From NCBI GenBank assembly GCA_021807105.1, contig JAKAPL010000004.1, forward strand, positions 1 through 64,000: a stretch of 64,000 nt of DNA. The letters are read 5' to 3'. The position numbers and the translations under genes are program-made. The stretch is from Myxococcales bacterium. Its GTDB lineage: Bacteria > Myxococcota > Myxococcia > Myxococcales > JAKAPL01. This document shows positions 51,112-61,519 of this stretch, piece by piece; position 1 is the stretch's first letter, and each line of letters begins with the position of its first letter. The notes under the pieces are model-generated. The model was not told the DNA's origin and did not search any database. It saw only the letters and a list, made by a program, of their open reading frames with translations.

Positions 51112-54100
51112 ATGTCCGCCGTGCCCAGCTTCGCCCGCCGGGCCGTCGTCGCGGCGGCCACGCTCCTCGCGCTCGCCGTGCCGCCCGGGGCGCGGGCGGC
51201 CGGCGACGACGCCCCGGACGCGGGGTTCGCCGCGCTCGCCGCGGCCCGCCGGGAGGCCGCGGAGCTCTCCGCGGCGCTCGGTGAATGCCGCGCCTCCACG
51301 CGGTCGCTCGACGCCCGGGCCTCCACGTGCGCGGGGAAGCTCGGCGAGCGCGAGACGCAGCTCTTCGCCTGCCGCGCGGGCGCGTCGGCCTGTCAGGAGG
51401 AGAAGCGGGCCGCCTGCAACGAGGACGAGGCCATGGTCCAGTCCGTCCTGCTCGGCGACGCGCCGCCCGTCGGGACGGCGAGCTGCGTCCCCGCGGCCCA
51501 CCAGCGCGCGCTCGGCACGCTCGTCTCGGGCTGGCGCCGGGCCGGTGACGAGCTGGAGGGGTTGCGGGAGTACGAGGCCGGCGGGAGCGACCGGCTGCCG
51601 CGGGTCTCCCGCGAGGCCGCGCGGACGCAGGCCGAGCGGATCGCGGCGCAGGTGCTCGGCGGTCCGGATGGCCGGCGCAGGCTCTGGCGCCGGCTGCTCG
51701 TCGAGGCGCTCCGGAGGATCGCGCCGGACTTCTGGAGGCGGCTCGCCGCGCGGGGAGAGGCGCCGATCGACGGCTGGTTCGCGTCGCCCCGTCCTCTCGA
51801 TCGGGACCTCGTTCGCGCGGCCGAGTCCGAGCCGGGGGTCGTGCCGGCCGGTGAGCCTCCCCCGCTCGTCTCCGCCCTCGATCTCGTCGAGTCCTACCTG
51901 ACCCTCTCCGACTGCGCGGGCCGCCCGCGGCTCCTCGGCGAGTGCCGCCGGGCGCGCGAACTGCGCGACCTGCTCGAACAGTCCGGTCCGCTCGTCCTGG
52001 AGGGGCGCGAGCGGGCGGTCTGGGCGGCGGACTGCCGCGACGTCAACCCCGCGGTCGTCGCCGGCTGGCTCGAACCGTTCCCCGCGGGCGACCAGACCCC
52101 AGCCGAGACGGGCTGGCGGCGGATCGCGACCGCCGCCTACGGCAAGCTCCTCACTTGTTGGCTCGCCGATCCTTCGATCCCGATCCCGTTCTCGACCTGG
52201 CTCGACTCCCGCCTCCCCGCGCGGCCCGCGGCCTCGGAGGAGGCGGTCGCGCACGCCGCGCAGATCGAGGCGCTCTGGACCGACGGCGGCGCGGACGATC
52301 TCTGCCTGCGCGCCGCCCGGGCGCTCCAGCGCCTCCCGGAACCCAGGAGCTGCGCACTCCCGGCCGAGACGCTCGCCGCTGTCTCGGCCTGGGCGTCGAT
52401 CCGGTCGCGGCCGCAGGAGCCGGCCGTCCTGCGGGCCTGCGGGGCCGCGGTCCAGCTCCTCTGGTCCGGTGATACGGTCCGGGTGACGGCGCTCTTCGAC
52501 CGCCCCCCGGCCGCGGAGGAGATCGTCACCCGCGCGCCCACCGCGACGCCCACGCCGATGGGCCGCCTCCGCGCGCTCTGCGCCGACCGGCAGGGGCCGG
52601 CCGCGTCGTTCTCGGCGAGCGTCGTCGCGCTCGCGACGGTGGCCCGGCTCTTCGGCGAGGCGCCGGAGGCTTTGCCCTGGCGGCTCGACGCGCGCGCGGA
52701 CGCGCCGTTCGAGGACGGGGCCGTCGCGCGCCGGGCGCGACGATCGGCCTGGCTCGGCCACCTCCTCACCGGTAATTCGCCCTGCGGGGCGCTCGGCCTC
52801 GCCGCCGATCGCTGCGCGGCCTGCGCGAAGGCCGGGCCCGGGCGCTACGACTGCCGCGCCGCCCGCCGTCTGGCGGAGCTCTGGACCCGCTGGACGCGGC
52901 AGCTCGAGCTCGGGCTCCTCGGCCTCGCCGCCGCCGCCGGCGCTGCCCTCTGGCTCGCGGGTCTCGCGCGCGCGCTGCGCGGGGCGATGCCCTGGGCGGC
53001 GCAGGTGCGCGCCTTGCTCGGCGATCTCGGCCTCCCGGCGCGGCCGGATCGTTGGAGGTTCCTCCTGCCGTCCCGCTTCTCCCAACTCACGGTGGCGCTG
53101 CCCGAAGGGCCGGCGTGGGAGCGCTGGGGCCGGCGGGCCTCGGTGCTGCGCGCGAGCGCCCTCACGGAACGGACGGTCGACGAGGCGGCGGTGACCGCGC
53201 TCCGGTCGGGCAGCGAGGTCGCGTTGCTCGTCCACCCCGAGGGCGCGGTGCCCGAGCTCCCGGCCGTCCGATCGATGCTGGAATGGTCGGCCAAGGGTGG
53301 GCGGCGCGCGGTCCAGTTGCTCCCCGTCTCGCGGGAGCGGCTCCAGTGGGCCCACGCGCCCGGCGACCTGCTCGACCTCGTCGAGCAGACCTCGCTGCGC
53401 GGCAACCCGTTCCAGGTCCGCGGCCGCATCCACTCGTCGAGCCAGTTCTTCGACCGCGAGCGGCTCGTCTCCGGGTTGCTCGCGGGCGTGGGGCAGGGCG
53501 ATTGGACCCTCGTCACCGGGCTGCGGCGGATGGGGAAGTCGTCGCTCGCGCTGGAGGTCGCGCGCCGGCTCCACGGCCCGGCGGCTTACGTGGATCTCGC
53601 GGGCTTCCACCACGAGCTGACCACGGAGGGCGCGGCGGACCGGGCCGCGGAGGCGATCCTGCGCTATGCCTGCGTCCGCCTGCTCGCCTCGGCGCGCGAG
53701 ACCTGGCCAGGCTTCTTTGGCGCGCCCGCGCTTCCCCCCGAGGCGGCGCCTCTCGACGCCGGGAGGCTCACCGAGTGGCTCGGCGGCTTCGCCCGCGCCT
53801 GCCGCGACGCCTCCGGTGGACGCCCCGGCGCCGCGTTGCTCGTGCTCGACGAGATCGAGCAGGGGCTCTCCGGTCCGCCGCGCGACGTCCGCCGCGCACT
53901 CGAGGCGTTCGAGATTGTCGTCGGCCGGCTGCGGGCCGCGCTCGGCGAGCTGGGCTCGGGGGCGGACCTGCGCGTCGGGGTCGTGCTCTGCAGTGCGCTC
54001 CATCCGCTGCTCTGGGCGCCGCTCGCGACGCTCACGGGCCAGTCGATCATCGGCGCGTTCCCCTGGGCCTGCGTGCCGGCGCTGCCGGTCGACGCCGCCG

Positions 54101-54675
54101 AAGCGATGATGCGCAGCCTCGGGGCCTGGCACGGCGTCCGCTTCCGGCCGGAGGCGCTCGCGCTGATCGTCCGGGAGGGTGGAGGCGTCCCGTTGCTCGT
54201 GCGGCGGCTCGGGTCGGCCATCCTGGAGTTGTACGATCCGGAGCGGGCGCGGCAAGGCAGCCTCGGCGCGGTCGAGATCGGGATCGAGGGGGCGCGGGCG
54301 GCCGTCCGCCGGGAGGCCGGCGAGGGGTCCCCCACCCGCGTCTGGGTGGAATCGGAGATCGGCGACGGGAGGAGCCCGGTCGGACGGGCGCTCCGGCTCG
54401 CCGCGCGGGGAGGCGAGATCGCGACGGCGGAACTCTCGGGGCTCGTCGCCGAGCTGTCGTTCGCGCGGTTCGGCGAGGTCGGCCTCGACGCGCTCCTCTC
54501 CCAGGACGAGCAGCGCCGCAGGGCCGAGGAGGCAGGTGGGGTGACGGTGCAGATCCTCCAAGAGACCGGCGTCCTCGATCCGGTTGGAGACCTGACGGCG
54601 CCGGAGAAGCTGTCGTTCCCCGACGGTCTCTTGCGGCGGATCCTCGCGGAAGCCGGGATGAGCGCGGTGGCCTGA
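51112..54675 (+). CDS. Membrane-spanning STAND/AAA-like ATPase with extracytoplasmic sensor region
   Basis: A 1187-residue protein of unknown role. A signal peptide (1-29, cut after ARA) is followed by a Cys-containing coiled-coil-like segment (about 35-100). A large helical region runs to about 595, and one transmembrane helix (GLLGLAAAAGAALWLAGLA) sits near 599-620. On the far side lie a small alpha/beta domain (ALLVHPEG, VQLLPVSRERL) and an ATPase domain: SSSQFFDRERLV, Walker A TGLRRMGKSSLA near 803 and Walker B ALLVLDEIEQG near 908. A winged-helix-like C-terminus completes it. The layout is receptor-like: outside sensing, inside NTP switch. Related ATPases occur in signalling and defence. 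No partner gene is adjacent. Confidence 0.8.
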   Translation: MSAVPSFARRAVVAAATLLALAVPPGARAAGDDAPDAGFAALAAARREAAELSAALGECRASTRSLDARASTCAGKLGERETQLFACRAGASACQEEKRAACNEDEAMVQSVLLGDAPPVGTASCVPAAHQRALGTLVSGWRRAGDELEGLREYEAGGSDRLPRVSREAARTQAERIAAQVLGGPDGRRRLWRRLLVEALRRIAPDFWRRLAARGEAPIDGWFASPRPLDRDLVRAAESEPGVVPAGEPPPLVSALDLVESYLTLSDCAGRPRLLGECRRARELRDLLEQSGPLVLEGRERAVWAADCRDVNPAVVAGWLEPFPAGDQTPAETGWRRIATAAYGKLLTCWLADPSIPIPFSTWLDSRLPARPAASEEAVAHAAQIEALWTDGGADDLCLRAARALQRLPEPRSCALPAETLAAVSAWASIRSRPQEPAVLRACGAAVQLLWSGDTVRVTALFDRPPAAEEIVTRAPTATPTPMGRLRALCADRQGPAASFSASVVALATVARLFGEAPEALPWRLDARADAPFEDGAVARRARRSAWLGHLLTGNSPCGALGLAADRCAACAKAGPGRYDCRAARRLAELWTRWTRQLELGLLGLAAAAGAALWLAGLARALRGAMPWAAQVRALLGDLGLPARPDRWRFLLPSRFSQLTVALPEGPAWERWGRRASVLRASALTERTVDEAAVTALRSGSEVALLVHPEGAVPELPAVRSMLEWSAKGGRRAVQLLPVSRERLQWAHAPGDLLDLVEQTSLRGNPFQVRGRIHSSSQFFDRERLVSGLLAGVGQGDWTLVTGLRRMGKSSLALEVARRLHGPAAYVDLAGFHHELTTEGAADRAAEAILRYACVRLLASARETWPGFFGAPALPPEAAPLDAGRLTEWLGGFARACRDASGGRPGAALLVLDEIEQGLSGPPRDVRRALEAFEIVVGRLRAALGELGSGADLRVGVVLCSALHPLLWAPLATLTGQSIIGAFPWACVPALPVDAAEAMMRSLGAWHGVRFRPEALALIVREGGGVPLLVRRLGSAILELYDPERARQGSLGAVEIGIEGARAAVRREAGEGSPTRVWVESEIGDGRSPVGRALRLAARGGEIATAELSGLVAELSFARFGEVGLDALLSQDEQRRRAEEAGGVTVQILQETGVLDPVGDLTAPEKLSFPDGLLRRILAEAGMSAVA

Positions 54676-54715
54676 TCGGGCTCTTCCCCCGCCGCCAAGT
54701 CCAGCCCTGGACTGG

Positions 54716-54892
54716 GAGACCGGTGTCCAATGGCTGCCTGCCGTGAAAGCCAAACGCTTCGCTGCGACGGGCGGCCTCGTCGCTTCGCTGCAAAACCTAC
54801 GGCGAGGAGTACGTTTTCGCTGCTCACCCTCGGGCGCCCATCTCGCTCCGGTCTCGGCTTTCTCGCGCCGGCACCCGTTGGACAGCGGTCTC
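54716..54892. mobile_element. 177-bp miniature inverted-repeat element (uninterrupted copy)
   Basis: The ends GAGACCGGTGTCCAA and TTGGACAGCGGTCTC are inverted repeats with one mismatch. The interior matches 15789-16180 (gacgggcggcctcgtcgctt, gagtacgttt, gggcgccc), showing that site without the inserted MITE. Flanking CTGG and CTAC are probably decayed CTAG duplications. The right flank holds the TAG stop of the small minus-strand gene. No coding capacity. Between 54676 and 54715 nothing else is seen. Confidence 0.75.
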
Positions 54893-55108
54893 CTACAGCC
54901 GGACGTCCCGGGCCGTGAACGGCCACGCGGGGGACTTCCCCATCGCGCGCGCCGCCGGTGGGCGCCCCGCGCCCGGCTCCCCGACCGCGGGCCCCTTGGT
55001 CTCCCCGGCCGGCTCGCTCGTGCCGCCCAGGTATGGCCAGAGAGAGCGCTCCAGGCTCACTGTCGCCGCCCGCAACTCGGACATCGCATCCTTGCGAACC
55101 TTGGACAT
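54893..55108 (-). CDS. Small hypothetical protein (71 aa)
   Basis: Begins MSKVRKDAMSELRAATVSL, followed by ERSLWPYLGG, an amphipathic helix. A Gly/Ala/Pro-rich middle and WPFTARDVRL at the end follow. AAAGGTGG lies upstream of ATG 55108 at workable spacing. The stop TAG coincides with a miniature-element end, exactly as for three recognised genes in this window, which supports its being a real gene end. No family recognised. The spacer 55109-55295 contains a single right-end fragment of the 208-bp MITE (ggaccgtgaata at about 55229). Confidence 0.45.
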   Translation of the reverse strand: MSKVRKDAMSELRAATVSLERSLWPYLGGTSEPAGETKGPAVGEPGAGRPPAARAMGKSPAWPFTARDVRL

Positions 55109-55295
55109 AGTCACCACCTTTGGAAAGCCGGCGGTCCTCCGCCGGAGTCTCGGTCTCGTCTCCTTCGCGGGATGGTGACCACCTTTCGAGTGGCCTGCAG
55201 CCCGCCTCGTCCATTGTCCACGGTGGCCGGACCGTGAATAGGCACACTAAAGATAAGAACTCATCGAGCCGCGCGCCAATCGGGATGGATCGCGC

Positions 55296-56690
55296 TCACG
55301 CGGCCGGACGGCGCGGGAGAACGACCCAGAACGTCGAGCCTCTCCTCGGCCGCGGCCGTACGCCCGTAGCTCCTCCGCACGCGGTCGCCAGGCGGCGGAC
55401 GGTCGCCAGGCCGAGCCCGAGGCCAGGGCCCGTCGCGCCCGGACCGCGCACGTAGGGCTCGAAGGCCCGCGCCGCGAAGTCAGGGGGTAGGCCGGGCCCG
55501 GTATCCTCGACGGCGATTCGCACGGTCCGCGGTCGCCTCCTAGCTCGGACGACGATCTGCCGCTCGGGGCCGTCGCCCATGTACCGGATCGCGTTGCGGA
55601 CGAGGTTCGTGACGATCACCACGAGGACGCCGGACGGGCACGCGGCGGACCCGGGAGAGGCGCAGTCAAGCTGCAGATCGATCCCCGCCGCCCGCGCTTG
55701 CGGCCGCAGCTCGCCCATCAGTCCGGAGAGGAGCGGCTCGACCGCACACGCTTCGTCGGGGTTCGGCTTGGCCCCCGCCCGAGCGAACTCGAGGAGGGCG
55801 TCCACCACCTCCCGCGACCGGTGCACCGCCGCCGTGCAGTGCACGGCCACCTTGCGCACGCGCGGATCCTCGCTGCCGGCGACGCTCTCGGCCGAGAGCT
55901 GGATCGCCTGCAGCGGGCTCAGGACGTCGTGGGCCACGCGCCGGGCGAACAGGTCCATCTCAGACTCGTGCGCGAGGTCCAGGAGTCGCTGGCGCCGGAT
56001 GATGGTCGCGACCGCCCAGGTGGTGATGAGGATGAGGAAGAGATCGAGGGCGGCGAGCCCCAGGGCCCCGGCGGTCGTGTCGGCCCAGAGCCGCTCGATC
56101 CGCTCGGCGCGGCCGGTTAGGTCGTCGAAGTGGAGGTCCACGAGCCGGGCGAGGGAGGCGTCGAGGCGATTGCTGGCGCGGCGCCAGGCACTCGCGCAGG
56201 CCCGCAGCCGGGCCGCATCCCTCAGCTCGATGGCCGGCAGGAGATCGGCGAGGGCGGCGTCCAGCTCCTTGAGCCGCGAGGCGAGGTCCACGGCGGCGGT
56301 CGGGCGATGGTCCGCCGGCAAGGTCAGGTAGACCGCGACGTGGTCGCCGAGCCCCTTGCGCGCCGTGTCCACGTCCGCGCTCCATCGGCTGGAGGTCTCG
56401 CCGGGCCCACCGTCCATGATGAGCGCGGCCTCGATCGCGGCGTCGAGCCCACGCAGGGCGGTCCGCCCGTTGGTGAGGAGGTACGCGGCCGGCACCATGC
56501 GGCCGCGGATCCCGTGCAGCTCCGGGCCGACGCGGTGGAGTTCGACCTCGTAATAAATGCTGATCCCCGTCAGGGCGAGGATGAGGACCACGGTCGCGAC
56601 CGCCATCGCGAGCAGGGGCGTGTAGATTTGCCTCGCTTTCACCCAGTGAGCGCACGCCCTCAAGAAACCGGATCCAGGGAGCCGCTCCAT
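55296..56690 (-). CDS. Orphan sensor histidine kinase
   Basis: A 464-residue membrane sensor. Transmembrane helices at about 24-47 and 208-231 enclose a roughly 160-residue helical periplasmic domain like the four-helix bundle of chemoreceptors. The cytoplasmic kinase has the H box RRVAHDVLSPLQAIQL (phosphorylated His254), N box NLVRNAIRYMG, G1 VEDTGPGLPP and G2 GPGLGLGLATVRRLA. There is no HAMP domain between helix 2 and the H box. No response regulator gene is adjacent, so its partner must be elsewhere. Confidence 0.88.
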   Translation of the reverse strand: MERLPGSGFLRACAHWVKARQIYTPLLAMAVATVVLILALTGISIYYEVELHRVGPELHGIRGRMVPAAYLLTNGRTALRGLDAAIEAALIMDGGPGETSSRWSADVDTARKGLGDHVAVYLTLPADHRPTAAVDLASRLKELDAALADLLPAIELRDAARLRACASAWRRASNRLDASLARLVDLHFDDLTGRAERIERLWADTTAGALGLAALDLFLILITTWAVATIIRRQRLLDLAHESEMDLFARRVAHDVLSPLQAIQLSAESVAGSEDPRVRKVAVHCTAAVHRSREVVDALLEFARAGAKPNPDEACAVEPLLSGLMGELRPQARAAGIDLQLDCASPGSAACPSGVLVVIVTNLVRNAIRYMGDGPERQIVVRARRRPRTVRIAVEDTGPGLPPDFAARAFEPYVRGPGATGPGLGLGLATVRRLATACGGATGVRPRPRRGSTFWVVLPRRPAA

Positions 56691-56789
56691 GCTTCTCTTC
56701 CCCCCGCGCGCGAGGCCGTCGGTGTAGCATAAGGCCCCTGCGCCGGGGTCGCGAGCGCCTGCGCGGGTCGGCCTCCTGCGCGGGCGGCG

Positions 56790-57488
56790 CTAGGGCGCGA
56801 GCTCGGGGGGCGGCGGGGCTTCGAGGTCGAGCGGCTCGCCGGTGACCGGGTGGGGGAGGGCGAGCCGCCAGGCGTGGAGCCAGAGCCGCGGAGCGTGCCG
56901 CGCCGGAGGGCCTCCGGGGGAGTGGTAGTGCGGATCGCCTTCGACGGGACTGCCGATGTCCGCGAGTCCGACCCGGATCTGGTGGAGCCGTCCGGTCTCC
57001 GGGACGGCCTCGACGAGGGCCGCGCCTCCTTCCTTGCGCGCGAGGACCCGGAAGGAGGTGACCGCGACCTTTCCGGCTTCACCCGGACGGGCGCGCCGGG
57101 TGAAGCCGCGGCGGGCGGGGACGAGCCTCTCCTCGATCCGGCCGTCGCCGGCGGCGGGCGCGGGGGCGACGAGCGCGAGATAGCGCTTCTCGACCCTGCG
57201 CCGCTGCCAGGCGAGGCAGAGGACGCGGTGGGCGGCGGCGCCGAGGGCGAAGACGACGAGTCCGGAGGTGTCGCGATCGAGGCGGTGGACGACCCAGACG
57301 GGCCGGGCGAGGAGCCTCTCGGCGGCCTCGCGCAGGGACGGCGTCCCCGAGCGCCGGCCCGGGACGGTGAGCATCCCGGCGGGCTTGTCGAAGGCGGCGA
57401 GGGAGGCGTCGGAGTAGAGGAGCGTGGCTACATTGCAGGCGTGGTCCGGCCGTTCGAGTTCCAGAACGCGTTCAGTCTCGTCACCCAT
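56790..57488 (-). CDS. RluA-family RNA pseudouridine synthase
   Basis: A 232-residue synthase with LLYSDASLAAFDKPAGMLTVPG and the catalytic Asp motif VVHRLDRDTSGLVVFA. ETGRLHQIRVGLADIGSPVEGD, the C-terminal family block, follows. There is no S4 domain. The only plausible in-frame start before the conserved region is ATG 57488, without a clear ribosome site. This makes its 5' end overlap the divergent DUF5752 gene by 48 bases. Whether it acts on 23S rRNA or tRNA cannot be told from the sequence. Confidence 0.83.
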   Translation of the reverse strand: MGDETERVLELERPDHACNVATLLYSDASLAAFDKPAGMLTVPGRRSGTPSLREAAERLLARPVWVVHRLDRDTSGLVVFALGAAAHRVLCLAWQRRRVEKRYLALVAPAPAAGDGRIEERLVPARRGFTRRARPGEAGKVAVTSFRVLARKEGGAALVEAVPETGRLHQIRVGLADIGSPVEGDPHYHSPGGPPARHAPRLWLHAWRLALPHPVTGEPLDLEAPPPPELAP

Positions 57489-58085
57489 ACGGGTTATGCG
57501 GCCGACGACCTGCGCAGCCTCCTGCGAGGCATCCAGCGGGTGCCGGGGAGCTCCATCTTCTATCACGTCCACCATTCGCTCTTCCGGCGCCACTTCACGA
57601 CCGGGGAGTTCATGAACGACTTCGCCCGGTGGGTGCTGCTTTCGGTCGGCGAGGAGGCCCTGGGGGAGAGGCTCTCCGCGGTCGATCCCTGGCAGTGTCT
57701 CGCCATCCGCACGGCACGCGACCGGCTGGTGGATGCGATCGAGGGCTACCTGGGCTCGACCGAGTACGGCATCCGCGTCCCTCCCGGCAAGCGTTTCTAC
57801 TTCACGGCCGCCCGGACCTTCATCGCCCCGACGGGCCGATCGGCGCGAGACCTCCGCGAGTTCGCCGCGGGCGTGCGCGGCTGCGGACCGGACGCAATCT
57901 TCCACCACTTCGTGATCGCGCCCACGCGGCTCGGCCGGCGGGACAACGACTTCTCCGTGTGGCTCGAGGGCGAGCTCTCCGAAAGCGCGCTCGCGGACGA
58001 ACTGTCGCGCCTCACCCCCTATGACCAGGACCTCTACCGGCTGCGCGATCGGATCGCGGAGATCGTCGAACGGCGGCTGGCCTGA
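57441..58085 (+). CDS. DUF5752-family protein
   Basis: A 214-residue protein of unknown biochemical function. It begins VRPFEFQNAFSLVTHTG and has SSIFYHVHHSLFRRHF, FMNDFARWVLLSVGEEALGERL, and a repeat of the same pattern in the second half (DAIFHHFVIAP, NDFSVWLEGEL). This suggests an internal duplication. Members are commonly encoded next to trehalose-synthase glycosyltransferases, as here, where treT follows six bases later. GTG 57441 is the likeliest start. The first codons overlap the divergent RluA-like gene. Confidence 0.8.
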   Translation: MVRPFEFQNAFSLVTHTGYAADDLRSLLRGIQRVPGSSIFYHVHHSLFRRHFTTGEFMNDFARWVLLSVGEEALGERLSAVDPWQCLAIRTARDRLVDAIEGYLGSTEYGIRVPPGKRFYFTAARTFIAPTGRSARDLREFAAGVRGCGPDAIFHHFVIAPTRLGRRDNDFSVWLEGELSESALADELSRLTPYDQDLYRLRDRIAEIVERRLA

Positions 58086-58091
58086 AACCCG

Positions 58092-59321
58092 ATGGGCCCG
58101 CTCGATCGCTACCGCTCGGTGCTCGGGGACGAGGAGATCGAGACGATCCGGCAGCTCGCTCGCCCGCTTGCCGGCGCGGTCGTCCAGCACGTCAACTCAA
58201 CCGCCAAGGGGGGCGGAGTCGCGGAGATCCTGGGCGGGCTCGTGCCGCTCATGCGGGACGCGGGGATGGAGGTCGACTGGGACGTGATGGAGGGCGACGC
58301 CCGGTTCTTCGCCGTGACCAAGGCGATCCACAACGCGCTGCACGGCGTGCCGGCCGAGGTCACGGGAGAGATGGTCCAGGTCTTCGAGGAGGTCACGGCG
58401 AAGAACCTCGGCCTCGTGAGGCGCGACGCCGACTTCGTGACCATCCACGACCCGCAGCCCGTCGGCCTCGTGCGCGCCCGTGACCGTGGCCGGGCCCGCT
58501 GGCTGTGGCGTTGCCACATCGACCTGTCGGATGCCGACCCGCGCGTCTGGGCGCTTTTGCGCGACGACGTGGAGCGCTTCGACGCCGCGGTCTTCCATCT
58601 GGCCGACTATGCGCAGGCGCTGTCGATCCCGCAGTTCATGATCATGCCCGCGATCGACGCCTTCTCCGAGAAGAACGTCGAGCTGCCACCCGAGGAGGTC
58701 CGGTCGGTGCTGGAACGGTTCGGGATCGATCCGCGCCGTCCCGTCGTCCTGCAGGTCTCCCGCTTCGACCGGCTCAAGGACCCGCTCGGGGTCGTGCGGG
58801 CCTACCAGCTCGCCCGCACCTGGCACGACTGCCAGCTCGTGCTCGCCGGCGGTGGGGCGAGCGACGACCCGGAGGGGGAACGGGTGCTCCAGGAGGTCGT
58901 CGAGGCCGTGGGGGGCGACCCGGACATCCATGTCCTCTCGTTGCCGCCCGAATCCCACCGGACGATCAACGCGCTGCAGCGCGGGGCGACGGTGATCGTC
59001 CAGAAGTCGCTGCGCGAGGGCTTCGGTCTGGTCGTCACCGAGGCGATGTGGAAGGGCAAGCCCGTGGTCGGCGGCGCGGTCGGGGGGATCCGGAGGCAGA
59101 TCATCCATGGGACGACCGGCTTCCTCGTCCACTCGGTCGAGGGGACCGCGTTCCGCATCCGGCAGATCCTCACGAACCCCGGCCTCGCCCACCGGCTCGG
59201 GGAGTCGGCGCAGCAGTACGTCCGCGGGAGCTTCCTCCTGCCGGCGTACCTGAAGCAGTGGATCCTCGCCCTGCTCGCGGCGCGCCACGGGGGAAGGGGA
59301 GTTTCGTACCTCGAGAGATAG
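58092..59321 (+). CDS. treT: Trehalose synthase-type glycosyltransferase (GT4, TreT-like)
   Basis: A 409-residue retaining glycosyltransferase. N-terminal QHVNSTAKGGGVAEILGGLVP and FVTIHDPQPVGLV, central RCHIDLSDADP, and the GT4 donor-site EX7E element (KSLREGFGLVVTEAMWKGKPVVGG) match TreT. TreT makes trehalose from NDP-glucose and glucose, or the reverse. LQVSRFDRLKDPLGVVRAY marks the second Rossmann domain. It is co-transcribed with the DUF5752 gene, six bases apart. Osmoprotection or carbon storage is the likely purpose. Confidence 0.9.
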   Translation: MGPLDRYRSVLGDEEIETIRQLARPLAGAVVQHVNSTAKGGGVAEILGGLVPLMRDAGMEVDWDVMEGDARFFAVTKAIHNALHGVPAEVTGEMVQVFEEVTAKNLGLVRRDADFVTIHDPQPVGLVRARDRGRARWLWRCHIDLSDADPRVWALLRDDVERFDAAVFHLADYAQALSIPQFMIMPAIDAFSEKNVELPPEEVRSVLERFGIDPRRPVVLQVSRFDRLKDPLGVVRAYQLARTWHDCQLVLAGGGASDDPEGERVLQEVVEAVGGDPDIHVLSLPPESHRTINALQRGATVIVQKSLREGFGLVVTEAMWKGKPVVGGAVGGIRRQIIHGTTGFLVHSVEGTAFRIRQILTNPGLAHRLGESAQQYVRGSFLLPAYLKQWILALLAARHGGRGVSYLER

Positions 59322-59366
59322 CGTTTCGGTTGCGCGGCGCTCGTCCCTCCCGCATGCTCCCGAGTC

Positions 59367-61367
<2,001 letters not shown>

Positions 61368-61519
61368 CTTCCCGACGGCGCGAACCGCGCGCACGGATCC
61401 GTGCCTACCGTTCTCGTGCCTCCCTGGCGCAGCGTGGCCTACATCGGCGCCTAGAGTAGGCGCGGCGCCTTCTGGTAAGCCGCCGCCTGAACTTCTCCTC
61501 GGGGGCATGAGGTGTCGTC

